In this document: piece by piece, positions 1-8,850 of the stretch
Position numbering within the stretch: position 1 is the stretch's first letter
How the letters are laid out: each line of letters begins with the position of its first letter
Assembly (NCBI GenBank): GCA_044228285.1
Contig: JBGAVD010000007.1
Location: 160,899-224,898 of the forward strand
Length of the DNA stretch: 64,000 bases
Source: JBBATK01 sp044228285
Lineage (GTDB): Bacteria; Bacteroidota; Ignavibacteria; Kapaibacteriales; NICIL-2
Reading direction: 5' to 3'
Notes under the pieces: model-generated
Database searches by the model: none
What the model was told of the DNA's origin: nothing
The model's input: only the letters and a program-made list of their open reading frames with translations
Translations under genes and position numbers: made by a program

Positions 1-888
1 ATGTCTTGCAACTCCAGCCAGGTTTCCTAACTCTTCATCTACGATCAGTGCCTTGCCCAAATACTCAAGGGCCTTAGAGTAGTCGCCGAGATCTTTATGC
101 ACAACACCGATATTGCCCAGATGTCTTGCCACTCCTGACTTGTTGCCTAACTCTTCATCTATGCTCAGAGCCTTGCCGTAACACTCTAGGGCTTTCAGGC
201 AGTCGCCGAGATTCGAGTGCACAATGCCGATATTGCCGAGACGTATTGCTACTCCCGACTTGTTACCTAACTCTTCATCTATGCTCAGAGCCTTGCTGTA
301 ATATTCCAGGGCTTTCGGGTAGTCGCTGAGTTTCCAGTGCACACTGCCGATGTTGCCCAGATGTCTCGCCACTCCTGACTTGTTACCTAACTCTTCGTCT
401 ATGCTCAGAGCCTTGCCGTAATACTCCAGGGCCTGCGGGTAGTCGGCGAGTTTCTTGTGCACAAGGCCGATGTTGCCGAGAATGGTTGCTACTCCGGACT
501 TGCTGCCTACCTCTTCGGCGATGCTCAGTGCCTTGCCGGAATACTCCAGAGCCTGCGTATAGTCGCTGAGACTAAAGTGCACGCTGCCGATATTGCCAAG
601 GGACTTGGCTATGCCTGCCTTATCGTTTATCTGCTCGCTTAAATGCAGCGAGCTTTGCAGATACCCCAGCGCTTGGGAGTAGTCTCCGCGTCTCCAGCAT
701 ACGATTCCGAGCATGCGTGTTGCTTCTGCTTGGAGTTTTATGGTCTCTGTATCTGCTTGTTGTTCAAAGCCTGGGCTTGACAATGCCGCGAGCACCTGCT
801 GCGATAGTCGTTCTGCTTCGTCGTAGTTGCCTTGAGCTTCTGCTGCATTAGCATGCGTAAGTTGGCTTTGTAGTTCTTCATGTGTCAT
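1..888 (-). CDS. TPR-repeat protein, partial (C-terminus beyond window)
   Basis: An open frame reads leftward from the ATG at 888 to the window edge without a stop, so only the N-terminal ~296 residues are present. It starts MTHEELQSQLTHANAAEAQ and then forms tandem 40-residue tetratricopeptide repeats of the type LGNIGxVHxxLxDYxxALEY. The 120-bp DNA units are nearly identical to each other. The start overlaps the stop of the upstream gene in an ATGA arrangement (885-888), so translation is probably coupled. The first ~100 residues closely match the neighbouring TPR-cyclase, so this is a recent tandem paralogue. Whether it also ends in a cyclase domain cannot be seen. TPR arrays are protein-protein interaction scaffolds, so an intracellular signalling role is inferred. 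Confidence 0.85.
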   Translation of the reverse strand, partial: MTHEELQSQLTHANAAEAQGNYDEAERLSQQVLAALSSPGFEQQADTETIKLQAEATRMLGIVCWRRGDYSQALGYLQSSLHLSEQINDKAGIAKSLGNIGSVHFSLSDYTQALEYSGKALSIAEEVGSKSGVATILGNIGLVHKKLADYPQALEYYGKALSIDEELGNKSGVARHLGNIGSVHWKLSDYPKALEYYSKALSIDEELGNKSGVAIRLGNIGIVHSNLGDCLKALECYGKALSIDEELGNKSGVARHLGNIGVVHKDLGDYSKALEYLGKALIVDEELGNLAGVARH

Positions 889-2888
889 GCTCTCTCCAAG
901 AAATATGTCCGCATCATGCCTTTGCCTTTAATCTCCATTTCCTCCCGCTTCTCGAAGGAGATACCATGGGTCGTGTTCTTTGTCATGGCAAACCTGTTCT
1001 GCAGGTGACGGAAGAAATCACTCGATACGTGAATCTTGTTCTCCTCACCATGACTTTCCATCCTCGCCGCGGTATTCACCGCGTCCGAGTAGATGTCATA
1101 GACAAATCGTTCTTCACCAATCACACCCGCTACTACCGAGCCGGTATGAAGGCCAATGCGTACTCCGAGTTTGACGCCCTTCGGCATATACTCTCGGATA
1201 GACTCGGGCAAAGTGATTGTCTCCTGCATTTCTAGTGCGGCGGCGGCTAAACGCTCTGCGTGATCCTCACATACTAAGGGCGCGCCGCACACAGCCATAT
1301 ATCCGTCTCCGATTGTTTTGATCTTCTCGCAGCCGTGTTTCTTCATGATGCGGTCGAACTCGCCAAAGACGTAATTGAGGAAACGTACGACGATGATAGC
1401 TGGCATGTCGGCTGAGATAGGGGTAAAGCCCGCGATGTCGGCAAAGAGGATAGAGACAGAGGTGTAATAATCCGCAATTTCTTCGTCGCCCTCTATCATG
1501 CGCGTGGCGACACTCTGGGGTAGTACTTTATACAACAACTTCGTTGTTGCACTCATCTGAGCATCTGCTGCTGCCTTGGCAATAGCTATCTCCTTCTCTC
1601 GCTCAGCTATTTGCTTTTGTTGCTCCATGAGCTGAGCTTTCTTCCTTGCTTCCTCGCTCTGCACTTCCTCTTTCAGCGAGAAGTACTTTCCTAAGTGATA
1701 GTGTGACTCTTCCCAGCGCTTCTGCTTCTCGTACAAATCTGCCAATCCTTTGTGTGCGGCATATTTCTTGGTTCCAAGCTCCTGGCTCAGTGCGATCGAA
1801 TCCAACAGATAGGCTTCGGCTTTTGCCTCATCGCGGTTTGGGTTTGATTCGCTCGCATAGAGCTCGCCCAGAGCCCCATTGATTTCTCCGACCTCTGACC
1901 TTCTCCCGAGCTCATCATAGGAACTCTTTGCTCGCTCAAGGTACTCTTGCGCCTTCGCGAATTCACTGAGTTTCATGTACTCATTGCCGATGTTGCCGAG
2001 ATTATTTGCCACTACCGACTTATTGCCTACCTCTTCGGCTAAGATCAGTGCCTTGTCGTAATACTCCAAAGCCTTCGGGTAGTCGCTGAGACGAGCGTAC
2101 ACAATGCCAATATTGCTGAGATGTCTTGCCACTCCAGACTTGTCTCCTAACTCTTCATCAATCCTCAGAGCCTTGCCGTAATACTCCAGGGCCTTCGTGG
2201 AGTCGCCGAGATCTTTATGTACATGGCCGATGTTGCCAAGCCATAATGCTAGTCCCGACTTATTGCCTAACTCTTCATCTATACTCAGAGCCTTGCCGTA
2301 ATACTCCAGGGCCTGCGGGTAGTCGCTGAGAAACAAATACACATTGCCGATGTTGCCGAGCAATGACGCCACTGCCGACTTGTCGCCTGTCTCTTCGGCT
2401 ATACCCAGTGCTTTGCCGTAATACTCCAGGGCCTTCGTGTAGCTGCTGAGATGTTGGTGCACACTGCCGAAGTTGCCAAGCCATCGTGCAAGTCCCGACT
2501 TATTGTCTAACTCTTCATCTATGCTTAGAGCCTTACCGAAGCACTCCAAGGCTTGCGGGAACTCGCCAAGATTCCTGAGCACAGCGCCCATGTTGCCAAG
2601 AGATCCGGCAATGCCTGCTTTGTCGTTTATTTGCTCGCTTATCTGCAGTGAGCGTTGCAGATACCCCAGCGCTTGGGAGTAGTCTCCGCGTCTCAAGCAG
2701 ACACTTCCGAGCTTGCGAGTTGCATCTGCCTGAAGCTTAACGCTCTCTGTATCTGCTTGTTCTTCAAGACCTGGGCTTGACAATGCCGCGAGCACCAGTT
2801 GAGAAAGTCGTTCTGCCTCGTCGTAGTTGCCCTGCGCCTCCGCTGCTGCTGCTTGCGTTAAATGGCTTTGTAGTTCTTCGTTTGTCAT
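885..2888 (-). CDS. TPR-repeat class III adenylate/guanylate cyclase
   Basis: This 667-residue protein has about nine 40-residue TPR units (roughly residues 60-390), a charged coiled-coil linker (about 395-450) and a C-terminal class III nucleotide cyclase domain (about 451-667). Both catalytic metal aspartates are visible, in LFADIAGFT (Asp484) and IGDGYMAV (Asp528). The substrate-selecting positions look like the Lys/Asp pair of adenylate cyclases (Lys524 in EKIKTIGD, Asp598 in YDIYSDAVN). The transition-state Asn605 and Arg609 are present in VNTAARM. It probably makes cAMP in the cytoplasm under control of TPR-bound partners. There is no signal peptide or membrane segment. Its TGA stop overlaps the ATG of the next TPR gene. 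Adenylate rather than guanylate activity is inferred from the residue pair only. Confidence 0.9.
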   Translation of the reverse strand: MTNEELQSHLTQAAAAEAQGNYDEAERLSQLVLAALSSPGLEEQADTESVKLQADATRKLGSVCLRRGDYSQALGYLQRSLQISEQINDKAGIAGSLGNMGAVLRNLGEFPQALECFGKALSIDEELDNKSGLARWLGNFGSVHQHLSSYTKALEYYGKALGIAEETGDKSAVASLLGNIGNVYLFLSDYPQALEYYGKALSIDEELGNKSGLALWLGNIGHVHKDLGDSTKALEYYGKALRIDEELGDKSGVARHLSNIGIVYARLSDYPKALEYYDKALILAEEVGNKSVVANNLGNIGNEYMKLSEFAKAQEYLERAKSSYDELGRRSEVGEINGALGELYASESNPNRDEAKAEAYLLDSIALSQELGTKKYAAHKGLADLYEKQKRWEESHYHLGKYFSLKEEVQSEEARKKAQLMEQQKQIAEREKEIAIAKAAADAQMSATTKLLYKVLPQSVATRMIEGDEEIADYYTSVSILFADIAGFTPISADMPAIIVVRFLNYVFGEFDRIMKKHGCEKIKTIGDGYMAVCGAPLVCEDHAERLAAAALEMQETITLPESIREYMPKGVKLGVRIGLHTGSVVAGVIGEERFVYDIYSDAVNTAARMESHGEENKIHVSSDFFRHLQNRFAMTKNTTHGISFEKREEMEIKGKGMMRTYFLERA

Positions 2889-3120
2889 GCTGCGGTACGG
2901 ATTTTGATCAGTTTGATGAACGAGCGTAGGTCATGAGGACGCGTTTTCTTCCGGTGAAAATACGTTCTAGTATTCAGTTGAGATGGCTATCAATTGGTAT
3001 ATCCCCGTCCGTCACTCCCACTACGAGCTGAGCTCTCTTTGACAACGTATAGGCTTTCTCGTCACAGTGGCAACGCCAATCACACACGCTGTTAGCTCAA
3101 GAGATCAGTTATAAGGTGTA

Positions 3121-3470
3121 AATGGAAACGCAGGGCCAAGCAACGCATTGACGTTCATCACGAATATGCGAGTTCTTTCTGAGAACTTATACTCTTGTCT
3201 GGGGGAGGTGCGTGGTCTGGACCTATGCGTCCAGAGATTGCACCAAGATTGCAGTGAAAGTAAATTACTCGAACGATTGGAAAATACTCATCCCCTAGCC
3301 TACAATATCGCCGCAGGATAATCCACCACTTGCCTGGCAGGTTTTCGCAACGCCCACAGCGGCAGTCCAGCCAAAATGTTCAGCTATAAGGTGCATGAGC
3401 CGTTATACACATGGTGGACTCGACGGGCAGCTCGCCAGGGAGCTTCCAGGCCAAGGTAGGTAGACAGTCT
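3121..3470. repeat. Degenerate dispersed intergenic repeat, copy 1
   Basis: The 663-bp gap between the cyclase gene and the next gene holds no credible coding frame. From 3121 to 3238 it carries a divergent copy of a repeat seen in at least five other gaps here (4501, 7851, 12661, 15855, weaker at 6690). The shared landmarks are a block resembling acgttcatcacgaatatgcg, then actcttg, then gaaggtgcgt, then a ggacc motif. It is followed by further shared blocks (attgcaccaagattg at 3238, cgccgcaggataatccac near 3310) also found near 5746, 8478 and 15541. The function is unknown. Confidence 0.5.
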
Positions 3471-3551
3471 TTTCAGATTAGCACTCCGCCATTGCTTGAC
3501 AAATTGATCAAAGGTTCCGAAGCCAATGGATACATGATTGTATATAGCACT

Positions 3552-4370
3552 TTACCTTTTTGCAACTTTTCTAAGCCATAAGTCACTCGCTACCCACATG
3601 ATAAAATCCCCGTTGTCAAAGGAATGCTTGTTTACAAACTTCTCCGGGAGGCAGGAGTAGATAAATCTTGAAATGCCAATTGAGCGGCTTTCGAAAAGGA
3701 ATGTATTGAGCCTAAACACCCAAGGTGCATTCCAAGGTAATCTTAAACCATGAAAGAATGTTGAGAACGTAAGCGTATCGTCGGATTGATTAACAGCTTG
3801 TACTAAGAAGTAGTTGGTCTCTGTGCTTATTACCTCTTCATATGACTTCAGATAAGCCTCAACAGTCTCAACATTCAAAGTGTCAAAAAAGGAAGGCACA
3901 GCATACAAATAGTTCGTGTCAATTGACACTTGCGGAAGAGTGTCGGGTAAGTACGTCTGCAGATCATAACAAACTCGCGTTTTGTAATTTGTGATGTCAC
4001 TATCAGATAGTTCGAAACTCCTCATTGTTGGTCTGTCGAGCGGATTGTTGACAATAGAGCGCAAAGCGCTTAGAAGTTCAGAAGTGCGTACAGAGTGCGA
4101 GAACACTTTCGATACTGTATCCTTTCGCGAGAAGACGCTGTAGCATGAGGTAGATAGAGTTGAATCACCTGTGCTTTGATAAGTAATGTTGTTAATGTTC
4201 TCGTGAAAACAGCCACTACTTACTGAGCCTATACTCAATGACTTGATCTTTGTAGACATAAAGTGCAAGAGCGACTTGCTGACGGAGTCAATACTTTTAG
4301 CATGTTCTACACTCTGTCCTAGAGCAACTTGCGTAAGGAATAGCGACACGATGTAAAGCACTGGTCTCAT
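3552..4370 (-). CDS. Secreted hypothetical protein
   Basis: This 272-residue protein has a clear N-terminal signal peptide (MRPVLYIVSLFLTQVALGQS), which is why the ATG at 4370 is preferred over the upstream in-frame ATG at 4436. The mature part has no motif that I recognise. It contains many Ser/Thr/Asp residues and a few cysteines, consistent with a periplasmic or outer-surface protein. It stands alone, with repeat-containing gaps on both sides. No function is proposed. Confidence 0.6.
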   Translation of the reverse strand: MRPVLYIVSLFLTQVALGQSVEHAKSIDSVSKSLLHFMSTKIKSLSIGSVSSGCFHENINNITYQSTGDSTLSTSCYSVFSRKDTVSKVFSHSVRTSELLSALRSIVNNPLDRPTMRSFELSDSDITNYKTRVCYDLQTYLPDTLPQVSIDTNYLYAVPSFFDTLNVETVEAYLKSYEEVISTETNYFLVQAVNQSDDTLTFSTFFHGLRLPWNAPWVFRLNTFLFESRSIGISRFIYSCLPEKFVNKHSFDNGDFIMWVASDLWLRKVAKR

Positions 4371-4500
4371 ATTTTTGTACTTACTATTTCCGAACGCATG
4401 GTGTTGGCAGCGTAGAATTGTTTCGATGATTTTCATAGGCTGCGAGGTGCTTCACTTTTCCTGTTAAGGTAATTGCGACACGAACGTATAATAAACGGGA

Positions 4501-4611
4501 AATGCCTTGCCGCTCGACACACTCATGCTCAACGTGAATATGCGAATTATAGCTGAACAACTGTTACACTTGCCCAGCAAAGTTGCGTCAGATGGACAGG
4601 CGCGCACACAA
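4501..4611. repeat. Degenerate dispersed intergenic repeat, copy 2
   Basis: This copy shares gacacactcatgctcaacg, gaatatgcgaatt, acacttgcccagcaaag and tgcgtcagatggacaggcgc with the other family members, in the same order. The short minus-strand open frame across it (4464-4721) is treated as a repeat by-product and not a gene. Confidence 0.5.
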
Positions 4612-4686
4612 CGCTGCTTTGAGACTTCGTTACCCTTCGCATGAATCTGCGAGCACGCCTTTCGAAAGCGCGACATCTCAGATATA

Positions 4687-5481
4687 CTACTTTGCGCCAT
4701 ACACCTCGTGCAGACTCTCACGAAACAGCATATTCAGCTTCGATGTCTCAGGCAGCATAGTGAAATTGTTCTGTTGCAGAAACTCGGTATAATACTGAAT
4801 CCTCTCCTCAAGAAAGTCATTGATGATTTGAATCCTCGGCTGCTCACCAAGCTCCATACCACTCATTTTTTGATGGAGTAGTTCTTCTACTTGCGCTTTG
4901 AGTTGAGCATCTGTTACCAAGGCATCGAGAAGAGTGCGAAACTCCATTGGAGCCACCGTGTTCGTCTGTTCGATCCATTGACATGCTAAGATTGGACGCA
5001 ACACATAGAAGTATTTTTTCACTCTCACTGTGTCTTTTTGTAAATAGTCTTTGTAGTTGCCTTCGGCCATGTGCAAATAGTGGTACAAGCATGCTTTTGG
5101 ATTGAAATACTCTTGTGTCAACTGTCGCAGTTTGTCAGCCGTCGAGAACTGTTCTAGATAAACAATTGGGCTCCGCAACCACTCATGAAGTGGAGGATTC
5201 TATTTGCGAAAGAGTCCAAGCGTTTTTCGAAGATCCCAACCACTCAGATCAAGATCATTCGGCAGCATAGCCTCGATTGTATCTGACTGGTTATCAATCG
5301 ACAAATACCATTCATAGGGTCGTAGATAGATGAATCGAACATCCCAGTCGCTATCGGTGGATGCAAAACCCCAAGCGCGGCTGCCGCTTTCAACGGCGTA
5401 GAGTATGGTTATCTGATGCTGTTGTTCGAGCTCACGGAGTTGGGATACTATGTGTTGCTGCATGTCTTGTTCGTCGATCAT
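4687..5481 (-). pseudogene. YcgL/RlaP-type nucleotidyltransferase, interrupted by in-frame TAG
   Basis: Two adjacent frames are in the same register, separated only by a TAG codon at 5200-5202. Read through, they give a protein of about 263 residues, the usual size for the YcgL/RlaP DNA-polymerase-beta-superfamily nucleotidyltransferases (COG3541). The N-terminal half (MIDEQDMQQH start at 5481) has the nucleotidyltransferase signature GSRAWGFASTDSDWDVR with its paired aspartates. The C-terminal half (YHYLHMAEGNYKDYL and the following helices) is typical of the family. At the stop, LFRK is followed directly by NPPLHEWL, so one codon became amber without a frameshift. Most likely it is a recent nonsense pseudogene, or else a sequencing error. 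Confidence 0.75.
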
Positions 5482-5728
5482 AGCTGAAGAGCCAGAGTTC
5501 AGTAAATGAATCAGTAACTGTAGGGTCAATACCTGTAAGAGTACTCTGTTTAAAATAGCACGCAGTGCTCTGGAGTTTTCGGTTATTCGAGGTCTTTTAT
5601 ACGCTCCGATGATAGTTAGCCCCATAGGTAGGGGTTATCCAAGGCACTCAAGATTCTGCGTCCTGATCAAATTGGATATTCCAGAGATTGAACAGAACGT
5701 AAACTTGGCTCTCTGTATGGATGTTACG

Positions 5729-5957
5729 CACTTCGAGCGTCACCAGATCCGCCGCAAGATAATCCACAATCTGTCTAGACTGCTTTCGCATCACGGACCT
5801 GGAAGTCCTTCCACAGCAGGTAGTTACAACATACTTCAGCCAGGATACTCAGTGCGGAAACAACGGGCTGCTTGACGCGGAAATGCTTGATCAGGTTGAG
5901 CGAATTGAATATCTAGCACATTGAGTCAGCTATGGTGCATGAGCTGAACCGTCGCGA
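5729..5957. repeat. Degenerate dispersed intergenic repeat, second segment type
   Basis: The gap 5482-5964 has no credible gene. It contains the block cgtcaccagatccgccgcaa near 5739, close to the block at 8468-8488, and a distal block cgggctgcttgacgcggaaa near 5867, close to one at 8597 (cgggctgtttgtcgcggaat). The order and spacing are similar at both places, indicating a decayed repeat of more than 200 bp. Confidence 0.45.
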
Positions 5958-5964
5958 CCAATAT

Positions 5965-6591
5965 TCACTTCCTTCTACTCATGTTGCGTGCGGCAACATA
6001 TTCTGCGTACGGCATAATACCAGGATTGAAATATTCGTCTGAAATGCAAGTCACTGTACCGGTTTGCGACACACAAAACACTATACGTGAAGAAGGAGTT
6101 AATGAGTTACGAAAATCTTGCAACGCCATATAAATCATGCCTTCATTACCACCTGCAAATGTTACAATATTTGAGTACAATCGACTCAACAACATGCCCT
6201 GAGGAGAGAATCCGTGGCAGCCACCCAAGGCAGCAACCTGACCATTATGATTATATAGAATTGTGAAAGCGGCTAGGTACTTACTAGCCTTGTCATAGGC
6301 TGTATCTTCACGGCAACGCGTTATTCCATTTATAAAACTATACTCACTGTCCGGCAACGAATCAATATTATGTACCGACTCAACCATGTATACATTTACG
6401 TAGTAGGTTTCTTTTCGGTCTACTAGAGGCTCGTAGTGAAGCAACTGACTTTCAACAAGTCTATTGTATCTACTTACTTCACTTGAATCTGGCATCCATT
6501 TCTGTGAAGTCGCTGTACAGACTGTTAACGCAAACGAACAGACCGCTATGGAGATAAGCTTAACCGCGTTATGCCATTTTTCATTTATCAT
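5965..6591 (-). CDS. Hypothetical exported protein, possible lipoprotein
   Basis: A 208-residue protein starting at MINEKWHNAVKLIS (ATG at 6591; an upstream in-frame ATG at 6630 adds a non-signal-like extension). The N-terminus has a hydrophobic stretch ending SFALTVCTATSQ, compatible with a signal peptide and possibly a lipobox (LTVC). The rest has no motif that I recognise. It contains Tyr/Ser-rich stretches and a GGCHGFSPQG segment. The weak nucleotide similarity of the downstream gap to the dispersed repeat adds nothing to its function. Confidence 0.55.
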   Translation of the reverse strand: MINEKWHNAVKLISIAVCSFALTVCTATSQKWMPDSSEVSRYNRLVESQLLHYEPLVDRKETYYVNVYMVESVHNIDSLPDSEYSFINGITRCREDTAYDKASKYLAAFTILYNHNGQVAALGGCHGFSPQGMLLSRLYSNIVTFAGGNEGMIYMALQDFRNSLTPSSRIVFCVSQTGTVTCISDEYFNPGIMPYAEYVAARNMSRRK

Positions 6592-6848
6592 AATTTTGCT
6601 TGATAGCATATGCTGCAAACGTAGAAACAAATTACAAGCCAGCCTGGAAAAACGAGGCCGACAAAGAAGGATAGATTGGCACAGTACTGTTCATCGCGAC
6701 AACGTAAATTCCCTCCGAATAGTTACCTTATTCCCGACAGAGCTTCGTCAACAGACTCTGCGTTTCCATCGTTGTCTTCACGGCTGCTGCCTTTCAAATC
6801 ACAGATCCGCGCTGTTTGTATCTGACTAATTGGCAGCCACTTCTCATA

Positions 6849-7826
6849 TCACGGACTTAGAATCTCTAGCGTATTGCCTCCGTATATGGCCAATTGTTTC
6901 GACACTCTGTCAAATGCAATTTTCGGAAGCCCAGCCAGATGCCCAATCATCGCCCCTTGACGCTCTCCAGATTGTATCTCCGTGCATCTATCAACGACAA
7001 CACCTGTGTTGAGGTTGATGATCTTTGGATGACCATAAGTATCCCAGCAAGTTTCAGTATCTATCGGATACACACCACCAATTGGCTCATCAATTGTAAC
7101 CGGTTCCGACATGAAATCTTCCTTGAAATTCCATCTAGCTAGTGAATTGGCGGGAATGCGTCCCGGGTCTTCGGCGTCACTCAAGTGATCAAAATCAGAA
7201 GAGCAGAGCAGAATTGTGTTGTTATTTATGAAAGCTGCCGAGCAGATTTCTACGCTCACGTTCTTAGGGGTCAGACCTTGATCTAGTAATGCGGGATTCT
7301 TGAAGCACTCCTCTACACTAAACAACTCGACAATCTCAATTGGGTGCCAAACCCAACCATTGCTGAGTAGATATTGATTGTCAGGACTGACATCAAGCCT
7401 CGAATGATAGTGATCATTCTTATATCGAGCAACCGTACGGGTTAAAATTTCTCCCGATTCAACATCCTCGAAGTCTAGTTGGCAAGCGTTTCTTGGGCAA
7501 TGTGCGAGATATGTCCGGTTTTCATATTCAAAGAACGCGGCAGGATAGGAATGAACGTCCGAATGCTCATAACTTCTGTCGATTTCACGCAGTATCTCAC
7601 CATTCTTCAACAGCAATCCCTTTGTTCCAAGCTCTTTGAGAAGAACAGCGTAGGTACCATCATTGGATGAGCATGCTATGTCACCCCAACCTAGAATTTC
7701 ACACCTATCCATTTCAACTCGATCTTCAACAACTCGCAGTCTGGGATGATACCAGTCCACCAATCGAGACCCAACCCAGTCCAGCGTCTGGATGTCCGGT
7801 GTTTGCTTAATCGTAACTCGTTTCAT
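6849..7826 (-). CDS. Hypothetical cytoplasmic protein, beta-propeller-like
   Basis: A 325-residue protein without signal peptide or membrane segment. It has WD40/propeller-like short strands, for example SPDNQYLLSNGWVWHP near residue 150 and a C-terminal FDRVSKQLAIYGGNTLEIL, but no domain can be assigned firmly by eye. Its propeller-like character is inferred from the alternating hydrophobic pattern and the SPDNQYLLS type of turn. The start MKRVTIKQTPD at 7826 is the first in-frame ATG. Confidence 0.6.
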   Translation of the reverse strand: MKRVTIKQTPDIQTLDWVGSRLVDWYHPRLRVVEDRVEMDRCEILGWGDIACSSNDGTYAVLLKELGTKGLLLKNGEILREIDRSYEHSDVHSYPAAFFEYENRTYLAHCPRNACQLDFEDVESGEILTRTVARYKNDHYHSRLDVSPDNQYLLSNGWVWHPIEIVELFSVEECFKNPALLDQGLTPKNVSVEICSAAFINNNTILLCSSDFDHLSDAEDPGRIPANSLARWNFKEDFMSEPVTIDEPIGGVYPIDTETCWDTYGHPKIINLNTGVVVDRCTEIQSGERQGAMIGHLAGLPKIAFDRVSKQLAIYGGNTLEILSP

Positions 7827-7850
7827 GTCTTGTTTTGCTAAGGTGCTTAC

Positions 7851-7950
7851 GCCAGGTTGATTGACACACTTTCGTTCTTAGCGAACATTCGAATTCCTTC
7901 TGAAAACTGATTCTCGTGTCTGGCGAAGATGCTTCGACTAACCCGGCGCT
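7851..7950. repeat. Degenerate dispersed intergenic repeat, copy 4
   Basis: It contains attgacacactttcgttct, gaacattcgaattccttctg, attctcgtgtctggcgaag and atgcttcgactaacccggcg, which align in order with copies 1, 2, 5 and 6. It occupies nearly the entire gap upstream of the propeller-like gene. Confidence 0.5.
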
Positions 7951-7957
7951 TCCATTC

Positions 7958-8413
7958 TTATGGTTGAACCCAAGAGAATATAAGATACTCGCTCCCACGT
8001 CGGCAAAAAAGCGAGTCGTTCCGAAGCACGATCAAATCAAGTTTTTCCCCATCCAACAAAAAGATTCCTGAGGAATCTGCGAAGTCAACTTTCCAGCTTA
8101 TACCTTCATCTCTTAGAAACCGCTCACGATCTTCGTCTCTTGAGATTGGTATATACCATCCCTCACTACCACGCCAAAAGACCTGACTCACGGTATCATT
8201 CTTATAAAACACTTTTTTCTTAGCAGAATAATCATCTAGCCCAAACCGCACCACTAGATCGTCATAAGAATACAAATCTCCGGGAATAACAGTGGTTATT
8301 GTGAGATTGTGAATCGAATGTTTTGTGCTTGTTGAATCGTATTTGGTTTTTGTGCAAGAGCAAGCGAGCAGTACCATCACAATCGTACATGTCTTGTGCA
8401 GAATCTGCAGCAT
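7958..8413 (-). CDS. Small hypothetical lipoprotein
   Basis: From the ATG at 8413 this encodes 151 residues starting MLQILHKTCTIVMVLLACSC, a lipoprotein-type signal with a Cys at the expected place. The longer open frame reaching 8560 runs back through a dispersed-repeat segment and would bury the signal peptide, so the internal start is preferred. The mature part contains YSYDDLVVRFGLDD and a WRGSEGWYIPISRDEDRERF segment. I do not recognise the family. Confidence 0.5.
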   Translation of the reverse strand: MLQILHKTCTIVMVLLACSCTKTKYDSTSTKHSIHNLTITTVIPGDLYSYDDLVVRFGLDDYSAKKKVFYKNDTVSQVFWRGSEGWYIPISRDEDRERFLRDEGISWKVDFADSSGIFLLDGEKLDLIVLRNDSLFCRRGSEYLIFSWVQP

Positions 8414-8460
8414 TCGTATCTGTATAAAGTTCGGAGTTCTCATAGACTGGACAATACGCA

Positions 8461-8643
8461 CTTCCAGAGTCACCAGTTCCGCCGCAGAATGAACCACCAC
8501 CCGCTTGGCAAGTCTTCTCAGCACTGACACAAGAGGTCCGTCCCGAACTGGCCGTTTCAACGTGGATCAGCCAAGATTCGTAGCGAGCATACGACGGGCT
8601 GTTTGTCGCGGAATTGCTAGACCATGGTAAGCGGATTGACTAC
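8461..8643. repeat. Degenerate dispersed intergenic repeat, second segment type
   Basis: The block agagtcaccagttccgccgc (near 8466) and the distal block cgggctgtttgtcgcggaat (near 8597) match the same pair around 5739 and 5867. A final gtaagcggattgac block also resembles the end of the copy near 12835. A small palindrome, gcccgcggagcgggc, lies near 8732. The remaining gap up to 8850 shows nothing else. Confidence 0.45.
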
Positions 8644-8850
8644 TCAATCTTCGTTTTTCAACTTTCTCGAACATAAAATGAATTGTTCGCGAAGTGGACT
8701 TTGTATACGCAGATGCCAACACCGCACGCCGAGCCCGCGGAGCGGGCGACTACAGCTAGGACAGTCTATAACGAAGAACAAGGCAGTCATGCAAGTCACG
8801 AAGACAATACGCGCAAACCCAACGTTACTCGACTGAATGAACCATCCCTC

